A program made the position numbers and the translations under genes. Positions 8,642-17,210 of a stretch of 64,000 nt of DNA are shown here, one piece after another. This DNA comes from Acidimicrobiia bacterium (GTDB taxonomy: Bacteria > Actinomycetota > Acidimicrobiia > Acidimicrobiales > Aldehydirespiratoraceae). Under the pieces are notes generated by a model. The model searched no databases. It saw nothing but the letters and a program-made list of their open reading frames with translations, and was not told the origin of the DNA. The DNA lies in NCBI GenBank assembly GCA_022828135.1, contig JAJEJB010000032.1, forward strand, positions 1-64,000, in the 5' to 3' direction. Within the stretch, counting starts at the first letter, position 1, and every line of letters starts with the position of its first letter.

Positions 8642-9207
8642 GATCCGACCAGCTCCACGAATCTCGTGATGCGTTCGATGAAGGCGTCGCGGTGGTGCCG
8701 CTCGAACTCTTCCCAGGTGCACAGGGTGGCCGGGTCGGCCCGGTCGGTGATCAGGATCCCGTCGAGGTGGTCGCACTCGTGCTGCCATGTGCCCGCGGCC
8801 AGGCCCCGGGCTTCGTGGCAGTGCTCGGCACCGTGACGGTCGAAGTAGCGGACCCGGAGGTTGACCGAGCGGGCCACGTCGCCCCGCAACGGGACCGACA
8901 GGCAGCCTTCGTTGATGACCACCGTCTCGCCGTCCAGCACTTCCAGCTGCGGGTTGATGGCGACGGTGAGCGGGATGGGCGGCTTGTATGGGTAGCGGGG
9001 GTTGTCGTTCACTTCAATGACGACGATCCGGTCCGTCTCGCCGATCTGGTTGGCGGCCAGGCCCGCGCCGTTGGCGTGTCGCATCGTGTCGATGAGGTCA
9101 TCGACGATGCCCTGCACTCGCTCGCCGGCGATCTCGGCCTCCGGCACCGCCACAGCGGGAATGCGCAGGGCCGGGTGGCCGATCGAACAGATGTCCCGCA
9201 CCGTCAT
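8638..9207 (-). CDS. Peptide deformylase family protein inside the hut operon (candidate N-formylglutamate deformylase)
   Basis: 189 residues. All three peptide-deformylase motifs are intact: GAGLAANQ (47-54), EGCLS (100-104) with metal ligand Cys102, and HECDH (143-147) with two His ligands and catalytic Glu144. It is therefore a metal-dependent N-formyl hydrolase. It lies between hutU (3-bp gap) and hutF (4-bp overlap), where other hut operons carry the enzyme that opens N-formylglutamate; no hutG is in the locus. No fmt gene is adjacent, unlike many housekeeping def loci. I infer that it may deformylate N-formylglutamate. The alternative is an ordinary deformylase placed here by chance. 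Confidence 0.9.
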   Translation of the reverse strand: MTVRDICSIGHPALRIPAVAVPEAEIAGERVQGIVDDLIDTMRHANGAGLAANQIGETDRIVVIEVNDNPRYPYKPPIPLTVAINPQLEVLDGETVVINEGCLSVPLRGDVARSVNLRVRYFDRHGAEHCHEARGLAAGTWQHECDHLDGILITDRADPATLCTWEEFERHHRDAFIERITRFVELVGS

Positions 9208-9210
9208 AGT

Positions 9211-10899
9211 TCATCCAGCCGGGTCTGCTGCGGGAATGTGCACGCCGCGGTCGGCGGCCACCTCCCAGGCCCGGTCGTAGCCGGCGTCGGCGTGTCGCAT
9301 CACCCCGGTGGCCGGGTCGTTGGACAGCACCCGCTCCAGCTTCTGGGCGGCCAGGTCGGTCCCGTCGGCCACGCTGACCTGGCCGGCGTGTATCGACCGG
9401 CCGATGCCTACCCCGCCGCCGTGGTGGATGCTCACCCAGGACGCCCCCGACGAGGTGTTGACCAGTGCGTTGAGCAGGGGCCAGTCGGCGATGGCGTCGC
9501 TGCCGTCGAGCATGTCCTCGGTCTCGCGGTAGGGAGAGGCCACCGAGCCCGAGTCGAGGTGGTCGCGTCCGATGACGATGGGTGCGGACAGCTCGCCGGA
9601 GCGGACCATCTCGTTGAACCGCAGTCCCAGCCGGTGGCGCTCCCCGTAGCCGAGCCAGCAGATCCGGGCGGGCAGGCCCTGGAACTCGACCCGCTCGGCG
9701 GCCAGGGTGATCCACCGCTTGAGGCCCTCGTCGGTGGGGAACTCCTCGAGCACGGCCCGGTCGGTGGCCGCGATGTCGGCCGGGTCGCCCGACAGGGCCA
9801 CCCAGCGGAACGGCCCCTTTCCCTCGCAGAACAGCGGCCGGATGTAGGCGGGCAGGAAGCCCGGGTAGTCGAAGGCGCGCTCGCAGCCGCCGAGGGCGGC
9901 CTCGGCTCTCAGGCTGTTGCCGTAGTCGAACACCTCGGCGCCGGCGTCGGCGAAGCCGACCATGGCCTCGACGTGGGTGGCCATGGCCGCCCGGGCCCGG
10001 CGGATGAGCTCGTCGGGCTGGCTGCGGCCCATCTCGTCGGCGGCCTCGGGGGTCAGGTCGTTGGGGACGTAGGTCAGCGGGTCGTGGGCCGAGGTCTGGT
10101 CGGTGACGATGTCGGCTGCCACGCTGTCGGCCAGCAGGCGGGGCACGATGTCGGCCGCGTTGCCGACCAGTCCCACCGACAGCGGTCGGCGGGCCCGGCG
10201 CGCCTCGGTGCAGCGGCGCAGCGCGTCGGTGTAGTCGTCGGCGACCACGTCGAGGTAGCGGGTCTCCACCCGCCGGGCGGCTCGCACCGGGTCGACCTCG
10301 ATGCAGAGCGCCACCCCCTCGTTCATGGTGATGGCCAGCGGCTGGGCGCCGCCCATCCCGCCCAGCCCGGCCGTGACGGTGAGGGTTCCCGCCAGCGACC
10401 CGCCGAACCGCTTGCGGGCGATGGCCGCGAAGCACTCGTAGGTGCCCTGAAGGATCCCCTGGGTGCCGATGTAGATCCATGAGCCCGCCGTCATCTGGCC
10501 GAACATGGTCAACCCGAGATGCTCGAGCCGGCGGAACTCGTCCCATGTGCCCCACTCCGGGACGAGGTTGGAGTTGGCGATGAGGACCCTGGGCGCCCAT
10601 TCATGGGTTCGCAGCACGCCGACCGGCTTGCCCGACTGCACCAGCAGGGTCTCGTCGCCGGCGAGGCCGGTCAGGGCGCTGATCATGGCGTGGTAGGCGT
10701 CCCAGGACCGTGCCGCCCGGCCGGTGCCGCCGTAGACCACGAGGTCGTCGGGGCGCTCGGCCACGTCGGGGTCGAGGTTGTTCTGGAGCATCCGGAAAGC
10801 GGCCTCCTGGGGCCAGCCCCGGCAGGTCAGCGCGGTGCCGGTGGGGGCTCGCACCCCGCCTGGAGGAGCGCTCGAGCTGTGCTGGGGGGAGGCGGGCAT
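9211..10899 (-). CDS. hutU: Urocanate hydratase (urocanase)
   Basis: 562 residues from ATG 10899, the usual length. Converts urocanate to 4-imidazolone-5-propionate using tightly bound NAD. The N-terminal [21 protein letters not shown] segment, the [10 protein letters not shown] nucleotide loop and the [10 protein letters not shown] stretch identify the family. First gene of the leftward hut operon (hutU, deformylase-like, hutF, hutI, FAD oxidoreductase). The 69-bp gap to the divergent regulator holds the control region. A longer reading to 10977 would cross that promoter and is unlikely. Confidence 0.95.
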   Translation of the reverse strand: MPASPQHSSSAPPGGVRAPTGTALTCRGWPQEAAFRMLQNNLDPDVAERPDDLVVYGGTGRAARSWDAYHAMISALTGLAGDETLLVQSGKPVGVLRTHEWAPRVLIANSNLVPEWGTWDEFRRLEHLGLTMFGQMTAGSWIYIGTQGILQGTYECFAAIARKRFGGSLAGTLTVTAGLGGMGGAQPLAITMNEGVALCIEVDPVRAARRVETRYLDVVADDYTDALRRCTEARRARRPLSVGLVGNAADIVPRLLADSVAADIVTDQTSAHDPLTYVPNDLTPEAADEMGRSQPDELIRRARAAMATHVEAMVGFADAGAEVFDYGNSLRAEAALGGCERAFDYPGFLPAYIRPLFCEGKGPFRWVALSGDPADIAATDRAVLEEFPTDEGLKRWITLAAERVEFQGLPARICWLGYGERHRLGLRFNEMVRSGELSAPIVIGRDHLDSGSVASPYRETEDMLDGSDAIADWPLLNALVNTSSGASWVSIHHGGGVGIGRSIHAGQVSVADGTDLAAQKLERVLSNDPATGVMRHADAGYDRAWEVAADRGVHIPAADPAG

Positions 10900-10933
10900 C
10901 GCGGACCTCGTCTGGTGGGGGCGGGTTTGCCGG

Positions 10934-10962
10934 TTGCACGGTACCGGCTCCGGGCCTATTCT
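10934..10962 (+). promoter_or_regulatory. Promoter of the iclR-hutH transcript (leaderless)
   Basis: TTGCAC (10934-10939) and TATTCT (10957-10962) are separated by exactly 17 bp. The ATG of the regulator begins 6 nt after the -10, so transcription should start at the start codon. No Shine-Dalgarno sequence is present. Confidence 0.65.
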
Positions 10963-10968
10963 GTCAAT

Positions 10969-11706
10969 ATGCAGCAAGGAGTTTCAGAAACTGAAAAACA
11001 AGCGTCTGCGGGCCAGACCGCCTCTCCGCTGCACAGGTCGCGCTCCGCGGGGCGGGTGCTGGACCTGCTGGACACCGTGATCACCGAGGGCGCGCTCAGC
11101 CTCACCGCGGCTGCGAGCCGGACGGGCATGCCGACGAGCACGGCACTGCGCCACCTGCGGGTGCTGACCGAACGGGGCTATCTCGTCAAGGACGGCATCG
11201 GGATCTACTCCGTCGGGCCCTCGTTCGTGCGCACCGCCCTGGCCTCGCTGCAGTCCGGCCCCTACGCCCGGCTGACCGCGGCGGCCCGCCCCGAACTCGA
11301 GCGTCTGGTCGAGGCCACCGAGGAGTCCGCCTACCTGGCCGTGCGCGACGGCGACGAGGCGGTCTACATCGACACCGTCGAGGGCCGCCGGGCCATCCGC
11401 CACGTCGGCTGGGTGGGCCGGTCGGTCCCGATCGGCGGCACGGCCGTCGGCGAGGCCCTGTCCGTCGCCGCGCTGGCGCCGCCCACCCGCCCTGCGCCCA
11501 TATTCAACACCGGAGCCATCGAGCCCGATGTGACCGCGGTCTGCGCACCGGTCCACGGTCCGGCGGGTCCGATTGCGGCTCTGTCGGTGCTCGGCCCGGC
11601 CGACCGGCTCACCGGCCGCCGCCTCCAGGCCGCGGCCGACGCGGTGGTGGAGGCAGCCGTCGTGACGGCGCGGGGCCTGTCCTCGGCAGAGGTGGCTCTG
11701 GCGTGA
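10969..11706 (+). CDS. IclR-family transcriptional regulator of histidine utilisation
   Basis: 245 residues. An N-terminal winged helix-turn-helix (about residues 22-85: [20 protein letters not shown], then [17 protein letters not shown]) is followed by an IclR effector domain with the [17 protein letters not shown] strand and a GxAVGEAL segment. It is divergent from hutU and overlaps hutH by 4 bp (GTGA), so it most likely controls histidine degradation in response to urocanate or a related intermediate (inference). The start is the ATG at 10969; the promoter spacing supports leaderless translation. Confidence 0.88.
   Translation: MQQGVSETEKQASAGQTASPLHRSRSAGRVLDLLDTVITEGALSLTAAASRTGMPTSTALRHLRVLTERGYLVKDGIGIYSVGPSFVRTALASLQSGPYARLTAAARPELERLVEATEESAYLAVRDGDEAVYIDTVEGRRAIRHVGWVGRSVPIGGTAVGEALSVAALAPPTRPAPIFNTGAIEPDVTAVCAPVHGPAGPIAALSVLGPADRLTGRRLQAAADAVVEAAVVTARGLSSAEVALA
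10980..10996. promoter_or_regulatory. Candidate IclR-family operator at the start of the regulator gene
   Basis: Two overlapping palindromes: AGTTTC-A-GAAACT (10980-10992) and TTTCAG-AAA-CTGAAA (10982-10996). They lie about 12-28 bp inside the coding sequence, just after the predicted start of transcription. A regulator bound here could block its own transcript and could reach the divergent hutU promoter. Confidence 0.45.
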
Positions 11707-13241
11707 CCGTCGAACTCGACGGCGCGGGCGTCACCGTCGCCGATGTCGTCGCCGTCGCCCGCCATGACGAGGAAGTCCGGCTCACCGATGCCGCCATGGC
11801 CCGCATGGCCGCGTCCCGCAGCATCGTCGAGGAGCTGGCCGAGGGCGAGCCCGTCTACGGGATCTCCACCGGCTTCGGGGCCCTGGCCAACACGATCGTC
11901 CCCGCCGACCGCCGGGCCGTGCTCCAGCAGTCCCTGATCCGGTCCCATGCGGCCGGGATGGGACCGGCGGTGGAGGCCGAGGTGGTCAGGGCCATGATGT
12001 TCCTGCGGGCCCGCACGCTCGCCCTCGGGGCGTCGGGGGCACGGCCGCAGGTCGCCGAGGGGCTGGTGCGCCTGATCAACGCGGGGGTGGTGCCGGCCGT
12101 GCCCGAGCACGGCTCCCTGGGGGCCAGCGGCGACCTCGCGCCCCTGGCCCATGCCGCGCTCGCGCTGATCGGAGAGGGCGAGGTGCTGGCCGAAGGCGGG
12201 GGAACGACCGCCGCGGCCGCGGCCCTGGCCCGAGCGGGCATCGAGCCCCTGGAACCCCTGGAACTGGCGGCCAAGGAGGGCTTGGCCCTCACCAACGGCA
12301 CCGACGGGATCCTGGGGATGCTGTGCCTCGCGGTCCACGACGTCGGGCGGCTCCTGACCATCGCCGACATCGTGGCCGCCTGCAGCGTCGAGGCGCTGCT
12401 GGCCACCGACCGGGCCTTCGCCGCCGACCTGCTGGCGCTGCGGCCCCATCCCGGCCAGCAGGCCAGCGCGGCCAACCTGAGGGCGGTGCTGGCCGGTTCG
12501 CCCATCGTCGCCAGCCACCGGGTCGACGACGACCGGGTGCAGGACGCCTACTCGATCCGGTGCACCCCCCAGGTACACGGCGCGGCCCGCGACACGCTGG
12601 ACTTCGTGGCCGGGACCGCCGATCGGGAGCTGGCCTCGGCCATCGACAATCCGATGGTGCTGCCCGATAGCCGCGTCGAGTCGTGCGGGAACTTCCATGG
12701 TGCGCCGGTCGCACTGGCGGCCGACTACCTGGCCATCGCCGCGGCCGAGGTCGGAGCCATAGCCGAGCGCCGCATCGACCGGCTGCTCGACCCTGGACGC
12801 TCGCACGGTCTGCCCCCGTTCCTGGCCGACGATCCGGGCGTCGACAGCGGCCTGATGATCGGGCAGTACACCGCGGCCGCCCTGTGCGCCGAGAACCGGC
12901 GCCTGGCCGCCCCGGCCTCGGTCGACTCGCTGCCCACCTCGGCCATGCAGGAGGACCATGTGTCGATGGGCTGGGGCGCGGCCCGCAAGCTGCGCCGGGT
13001 GGTCGACAACCTGCGCCGCATTCTGGCCGTCGAGTGGGTCGCGGCCGCCCGGGGCATCGAGCTGCGTGCCCCCCTGCAGCCCGCGGCGGGGACCGCGGCA
13101 GCCCTCGGACTGCTGCGGACCCGGGTGCCCGGTCCGGGCCCCGACCGATGGCTGTCCCCCGAACTAGCCGCGGCCGAGCAGATGCTGGCCACCGAGTCTC
13201 TGGTGCCTGTCGTGGAAGCGGTTGCCGGCACCCTCAAGTAA
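11703..13241 (+). CDS. hutH: Histidine ammonia-lyase
   Basis: 512 residues, typical length. Removes ammonia from L-histidine to give urocanate, the first step of the pathway. The Ala-Ser-Gly triad that forms the MIO cofactor is at 141-143 in GSLGASGDLAPLAH. YGISTGFGAL near the N terminus, LTNGTDGILG, DAYSIRCTPQVHGAARD and QEDHVSMGW are also hallmarks. It starts at a GTG overlapping the regulator stop, so it is cotranscribed with it. Confidence 0.96.
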   Translation: MTVELDGAGVTVADVVAVARHDEEVRLTDAAMARMAASRSIVEELAEGEPVYGISTGFGALANTIVPADRRAVLQQSLIRSHAAGMGPAVEAEVVRAMMFLRARTLALGASGARPQVAEGLVRLINAGVVPAVPEHGSLGASGDLAPLAHAALALIGEGEVLAEGGGTTAAAAALARAGIEPLEPLELAAKEGLALTNGTDGILGMLCLAVHDVGRLLTIADIVAACSVEALLATDRAFAADLLALRPHPGQQASAANLRAVLAGSPIVASHRVDDDRVQDAYSIRCTPQVHGAARDTLDFVAGTADRELASAIDNPMVLPDSRVESCGNFHGAPVALAADYLAIAAAEVGAIAERRIDRLLDPGRSHGLPPFLADDPGVDSGLMIGQYTAAALCAENRRLAAPASVDSLPTSAMQEDHVSMGWGAARKLRRVVDNLRRILAVEWVAAARGIELRAPLQPAAGTAAALGLLRTRVPGPGPDRWLSPELAAAEQMLATESLVPVVEAVAGTLK

Positions 13242-13254
13242 ACGCGGCCCGTCG

Positions 13255-13339
<85 letters not shown>

Positions 13340-13432
13340 GTGGCCCCGACCCACCGCGGGCGAACCGGGCACACGAGGCTAGCGGCCCGCCGGTCGAATC
13401 GCCGCCTGTCCTTCCCGCGATCGGGCGGCCAC

Positions 13433-13438
13433 TAGCAT
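13433..13438 (+). promoter_or_regulatory. Putative -10 element of the PP2C gene
   Basis: TAGCAT ends 7 nt before the GTG at 13446, consistent with a leaderless transcript. No convincing -35 is seen. Confidence 0.4.
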
Positions 13439-13445
13439 CGCCGGA

Positions 13446-14231
13446 GTGCGCCTGGATTACGGGGCCGCCACCCATGTGGGCCTGCACCGCCACGAGAATC
13501 AGGATCGTTATCTCGCCGACGGCGCCGTCTTTGCGGTCGCGGACGGGCTCGGAGGCCACGCGGGAGGGGGCACCGCCGCGGGCATAGCCACCGAGGTCCT
13601 CTCCCGTGACACCAGCGTCGAGTCGCTGGCCCAGCTGATTGCGCTGGTGGGCTCGGCCAACGTGGCCATCCTGGAAGCGGCCAAGGACGATCCGAGCCTG
13701 TTCGAGATGTCGACCACCCTGTGCGTACTGGCCGGAATCAACGGCGCCGAGAACCGGCCGCGGCTGGCCGCCTGCAACGTCGGCGACTCCCGGCTTTACG
13801 TGCTCACTGCGGACGGTTTCAGCCGCATCACCGTCGACCACACGATCTCCGAGAATCTCGTCCGCGACGGTGTCATCTCCGAGGCTGAGGCGGCCACCCG
13901 CGCCGACCGCCACACCCTCACCCGGGCCGTCGGGTTCGAGCGCCGGGTGCACGTCGACGGCTGGGAGCTGGCGGCCGTGGAGGGGACCCGCTTCCTGCTC
14001 TGCAGCGACGGGCTGACCAACGAGGTGCCCGACTTCGAGATCGCTGAGATCCTCCGATCCGTCGCGGACACTCGTGCCGCGGCCGGCAGCCTGGTGGAGC
14101 GAGCAGTGAGGCCGGGGCACGGCCGCGACAACGCCACCGCGGTGGTCGTCGACGTCGTGGGCGGCCCCGGACTCCGGCCGGACGGTTCGGACCGGCTCGT
14201 TGTCGCGTTCCAGCCTGCCGTGTTGGCCTGA
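13446..14231 (+). CDS. PP2C-family serine/threonine phosphatase
   Basis: 261 residues. Metal-dependent protein phosphatase of the PstP/PrpC type. Motifs in order: RHENQDR near the N terminus, VADGLGGHAGG (metal-binding Asp), a TTLCVLAGI core, CNVGDSRLYVL, LLCSDGLTNEV and a late GRDNATAVVVDV. No membrane segment, unlike mycobacterial PstP, so it should be soluble. It lies 73 bp upstream of a PASTA kinase and probably reverses that kinase's phosphorylations. Start is the GTG; -10 spacing supports it. Confidence 0.92.
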   Translation: MRLDYGAATHVGLHRHENQDRYLADGAVFAVADGLGGHAGGGTAAGIATEVLSRDTSVESLAQLIALVGSANVAILEAAKDDPSLFEMSTTLCVLAGINGAENRPRLAACNVGDSRLYVLTADGFSRITVDHTISENLVRDGVISEAEAATRADRHTLTRAVGFERRVHVDGWELAAVEGTRFLLCSDGLTNEVPDFEIAEILRSVADTRAAAGSLVERAVRPGHGRDNATAVVVDVVGGPGLRPDGSDRLVVAFQPAVLA

Positions 14232-14290
14232 TGGCGGCGTCGGTCCGCCGCGGCGATTCCCGGCTCTTATCCCGGCTTAGGGCCGCCCGT

Positions 14291-14296
14291 TACAAT
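14291..14296 (+). promoter_or_regulatory. Putative -10 element of the PASTA kinase gene
   Basis: TACAAT, close to the consensus, ends 8 nt before the GTG at 14305. The kinase may be transcribed without a leader, separately from the phosphatase gene. Confidence 0.45.
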
Positions 14297-14304
14297 GGCT
14301 GACG

Positions 14305-16482
14305 GTGTCAGATGAGGGCCTGACCGTCTTCAACGGTCGCTACGAGTTGCTCCGCCGCATCGCGCGCGGCGGAATGGCCGATGTCTACCTGGCCCGGGAC
14401 GCGTCGCTCGACCGGCAGGTGGCGGTGAAGGTCCTGTTCCCGGAGTTCGCCAATGATCCGAGCTTCGTCGAGCGCTTCCGCCGGGAGGCGAAGGCCGCTG
14501 CCAACCTGAACCACCCCAACATCGTCGGCATCTACGACTGGGGTCAGGAGCAGGGCACCTACTACATCGTCATGGAATACGTGGTGGGCCGCAGCATGGC
14601 CGACGTGATGCGCTCCACCGGGCGTCTCAGCCCGGACCGGGCCGCAGAGATCGCGTCCGACGTGGCCGAAGCGCTCAGCAGCGCCCACAACGCCGGGCTC
14701 GTGCACCGCGACATCAAGCTCGGCAACATCATCGTCAGCGACGACGGCCAAGTGAAGGTGGCCGACTTCGGCATCGCCACCGCCCTGGCCCGCAGGACCG
14801 GTGACAACCTCACCCATATCGGGTCGGTCATGGGCACGGCCACCTACTTCTCGCCCGAGCAGGCCCAGGGCAAGGCCCTCGACGGTCGAAGCGACCTGTA
14901 CTCGCTCGGGGTCGTGCTCTACGAGATGATCGTGGGCAAGCCTCCCTTCACCGCCGACACCTCGACCGCGGTGGCCGTCAAGCACGTGCAGGAGCGCCCG
15001 CTCGCGCCGTCTCTGCTGGGCGTGAGCATCGTGGAGTCCCTCGAGGCCATCATCCTCAAGCTGCTGGCCAAGAACCCGGCCAACCGCTATCCCAAGGCGG
15101 AGGACCTTCGCGGCGATCTTCAGCGCTACTTGGCCGGTGCCCACAGCATCCCGGCTCGGACCGGCCAGTCGCCCCAGGTCCGGACGGGCCAGTCGCCCCG
15201 GGTCGGGACGGGCGAGCGTCCTGCGACCGGGTCGCAGGTGCCACCGGCCCCGGTGGCAGGCCGGCCGCGCACCGGCCCGGTTGCGACCGCTCCCCCGCCC
15301 CGTGGCGGTCCGCCCACCGGGCCCCGCGCCCAGGTGCCCGCCGCCCCAGGCCCGGGTCCGGGTCCTCCGCCCCAGTACGTCCCGCCGGCCTACTACTACG
15401 AGGAGGTCCACCGATCCGACGGCTGGAAGCGGGCGGTGCTCATGTTCCTGGGTCTGGTGGTCCTCCTGGTCGCCCTCGGCTTCCTGGGGTGGACCTTCTA
15501 CGACTCGCTGGGCCTGGGCGACAGCAACGGGCCCGCAGAGCCGACCACCCCCGACGATGCCGCGCTGATCGAAGTACCCGACGTTTCCGGACTCAGCTAC
15601 GGGGAGGCGGACGCTCTGCTGAGGTCGGCCGGTCTGGAGCCGGAGCCCAGCTACCAGGTCAACACGGGCGTGCCCGAGAACACGGTGTTCGCCCAGAGCC
15701 CGCTCGCGGGCCAACGGATCGAGGAGGGCGCCACGGTGGCGCTCACCGTCAGCCAGGGCGAGATCCCCAGGGTGCCGCCCGTGCGGGGCCGCAACCGCGT
15801 CGATGCCACCGAGATCCTTCGGAGCGCGGGCTATGAGGTCATCGTGATCGAGGGCACCAGCCAGGCCGAGGCGGGCATCGTGGTGGGGCAGGAGCCCTCG
15901 TCGAACACTGAGCTTGCGCCGGGCGAGGCGGTGACCATAACCGTCTCCACCGGACCGGGGCAGATCTTCGTGCCCGACGTGCGGGGCCAGACCCTGAGCC
16001 AGGCCTTCCAGACCCTGATCGAGCAGGGGTTCCGCGTCGGCGAGAGGCGCGAGCCTTCGACCATCGTCGAGGCGGGCCAGGTCATCGACACCGATCCTCC
16101 CCACGGGTTCCCGGTGTCGGCCGGGCTGGAGGTCATCGTCATCACTTCGGACGGCCTTCCGCTGGTGGCTATCCCCGACGTCCAGGGCCTGCTGTTCGAC
16201 ACCGGGAAGCTGTCCATAGAACGAGCCGGGCTCGTCATCGGCATCGTGACGTTCGAGCCCGTGGAGCCGGGGTCGGCCGACGTGGGCCGGATACTGGCCC
16301 AGACGCCGCCCCCCAACCTCGAAGTGTCGGCCGAGACCCCGGTGGATGTCGTGGTGGGGGAGTCGTCCGAGGGCGAAGGCGATCAGATCGGGCCTGAGTC
16401 ACCCGAGGGCGAAGGCGGCGAGACCGAGGGCATCGACCAGGCCGGCGCAGGCCCGCCCGAGGAGCCGGACGGAACCGGCTGA
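14305..16482 (+). CDS. pknB: PknB-type transmembrane serine/threonine kinase with four PASTA domains
   Basis: 725 residues. Cytosolic kinase domain at about 10-270: glycine loop after RIARGGMADVYLA, Lys42, HRDIKLGN with catalytic Asp136, DFG at 154-156, SPEQ at 183-186. A Pro/Gly-rich linker with repeated RTGQSP units follows (about 280-370). One membrane segment lies near 378-400. Outside are four PASTA repeats beginning VPDVSGL, PPVRGRN, VPDVRGQ and IPDVQGL, and an acidic tail. This is the architecture of PknB, which binds muropeptides and controls cell-wall growth and division. A PP2C partner is upstream and trpG is convergent, as at the mycobacterial pknB locus. Confidence 0.95.
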   Translation: MSDEGLTVFNGRYELLRRIARGGMADVYLARDASLDRQVAVKVLFPEFANDPSFVERFRREAKAAANLNHPNIVGIYDWGQEQGTYYIVMEYVVGRSMADVMRSTGRLSPDRAAEIASDVAEALSSAHNAGLVHRDIKLGNIIVSDDGQVKVADFGIATALARRTGDNLTHIGSVMGTATYFSPEQAQGKALDGRSDLYSLGVVLYEMIVGKPPFTADTSTAVAVKHVQERPLAPSLLGVSIVESLEAIILKLLAKNPANRYPKAEDLRGDLQRYLAGAHSIPARTGQSPQVRTGQSPRVGTGERPATGSQVPPAPVAGRPRTGPVATAPPPRGGPPTGPRAQVPAAPGPGPGPPPQYVPPAYYYEEVHRSDGWKRAVLMFLGLVVLLVALGFLGWTFYDSLGLGDSNGPAEPTTPDDAALIEVPDVSGLSYGEADALLRSAGLEPEPSYQVNTGVPENTVFAQSPLAGQRIEEGATVALTVSQGEIPRVPPVRGRNRVDATEILRSAGYEVIVIEGTSQAEAGIVVGQEPSSNTELAPGEAVTITVSTGPGQIFVPDVRGQTLSQAFQTLIEQGFRVGERREPSTIVEAGQVIDTDPPHGFPVSAGLEVIVITSDGLPLVAIPDVQGLLFDTGKLSIERAGLVIGIVTFEPVEPGSADVGRILAQTPPPNLEVSAETPVDVVVGESSEGEGDQIGPESPEGEGGETEGIDQAGAGPPEEPDGTG

Positions 16483-16497
16483 GACCGGCCGTTCTCG

Positions 16498-17076
16498 CTA
16501 GCGGCAGCGGGCGAGGAAGTTGTCGAGCAGGTCGCGGCCCGCGTCGGTGAGCACCGACTCCGGGTGGAACTGCACTCCCTCGGTGTGGTGGTGCCGGTGC
16601 CGCAGCCCCATCACCAGGCCCTCGTTGCAAGTGGCGGTGACCTCCAGGACGGACGGGACCGAGGCGCGCTCGACGATCAGCGAGTGGTAGCGGGTGGCGG
16701 TGAAGGGGTTGGGCAAGCCGTCGAACACCCCCGAGGAGTCGTGCTCGATGACCGATGTCTTGCCGTGCATCACCGCCGGTGCCCGGATGACGGTCCCTCC
16801 GAACACCTGGCCGATGCACTGCATCCCCAGGCACACCCCGAAGATAGGCACCGAGCCGCTCAGCGTCGCCAGCAGATCGTTGCTCACGCCCGCGTCGTCG
16901 GGCGTGCCCGGCCCCGGACTGATCAATACCCCGTCGGGCTCCAGAGCCCGCACCTCGTCGGCCGTGACCGCGTCGTGCCGGTACACCAAAGGCTCGGCCC
17001 CCAACTCCCCCAGATACTGCACCAGGATGTAAACGAACGAGTCATAGTTGTCGATAACCGCAATCCGAGGCCCCAC
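16498..17076 (-). CDS. trpG: Glutamine amidotransferase subunit of anthranilate/aminodeoxychorismate synthase
   Basis: 192 residues from GTG 17076. Class I glutamine amidotransferase: IDNYDSFVYIL near the start, ISPGPGTP, nucleophile Cys in FGVCLGMQC, and HPES with the catalytic His-Glu pair. It supplies ammonia to TrpE or PabB; neither partner is in this window, and one subunit often serves both. Convergent with pknB with a 15-bp gap. A much longer in-frame reading exists upstream but overlaps etfD and is not real. A TAGCGT -10 lies 7 nt before the GTG. Confidence 0.92.
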   Translation of the reverse strand: MGPRIAVIDNYDSFVYILVQYLGELGAEPLVYRHDAVTADEVRALEPDGVLISPGPGTPDDAGVSNDLLATLSGSVPIFGVCLGMQCIGQVFGGTVIRAPAVMHGKTSVIEHDSSGVFDGLPNPFTATRYHSLIVERASVPSVLEVTATCNEGLVMGLRHRHHHTEGVQFHPESVLTDAGRDLLDNFLARCR

Positions 17077-17083
17077 CCGCGGA

Positions 17084-17089
17084 ACGCTA
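17084..17089 (-). promoter_or_regulatory. Putative -10 element of trpG (leaderless)
   Basis: TAGCGT on the reverse strand, 7 nt before the GTG start at 17076. Confidence 0.4.
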
Positions 17090-17210
17090 CCGGTTGGTTG
17101 CAGCTGCACCGGCAAGGCCGGGGGGTGGCGGCGAGGAACGGCCGACCGACAATGGGGCGAAGCCCCGTCGGTCGGACGGCCTCGACGACAGGACCCGCCG
17201 GCCGGAGTGC

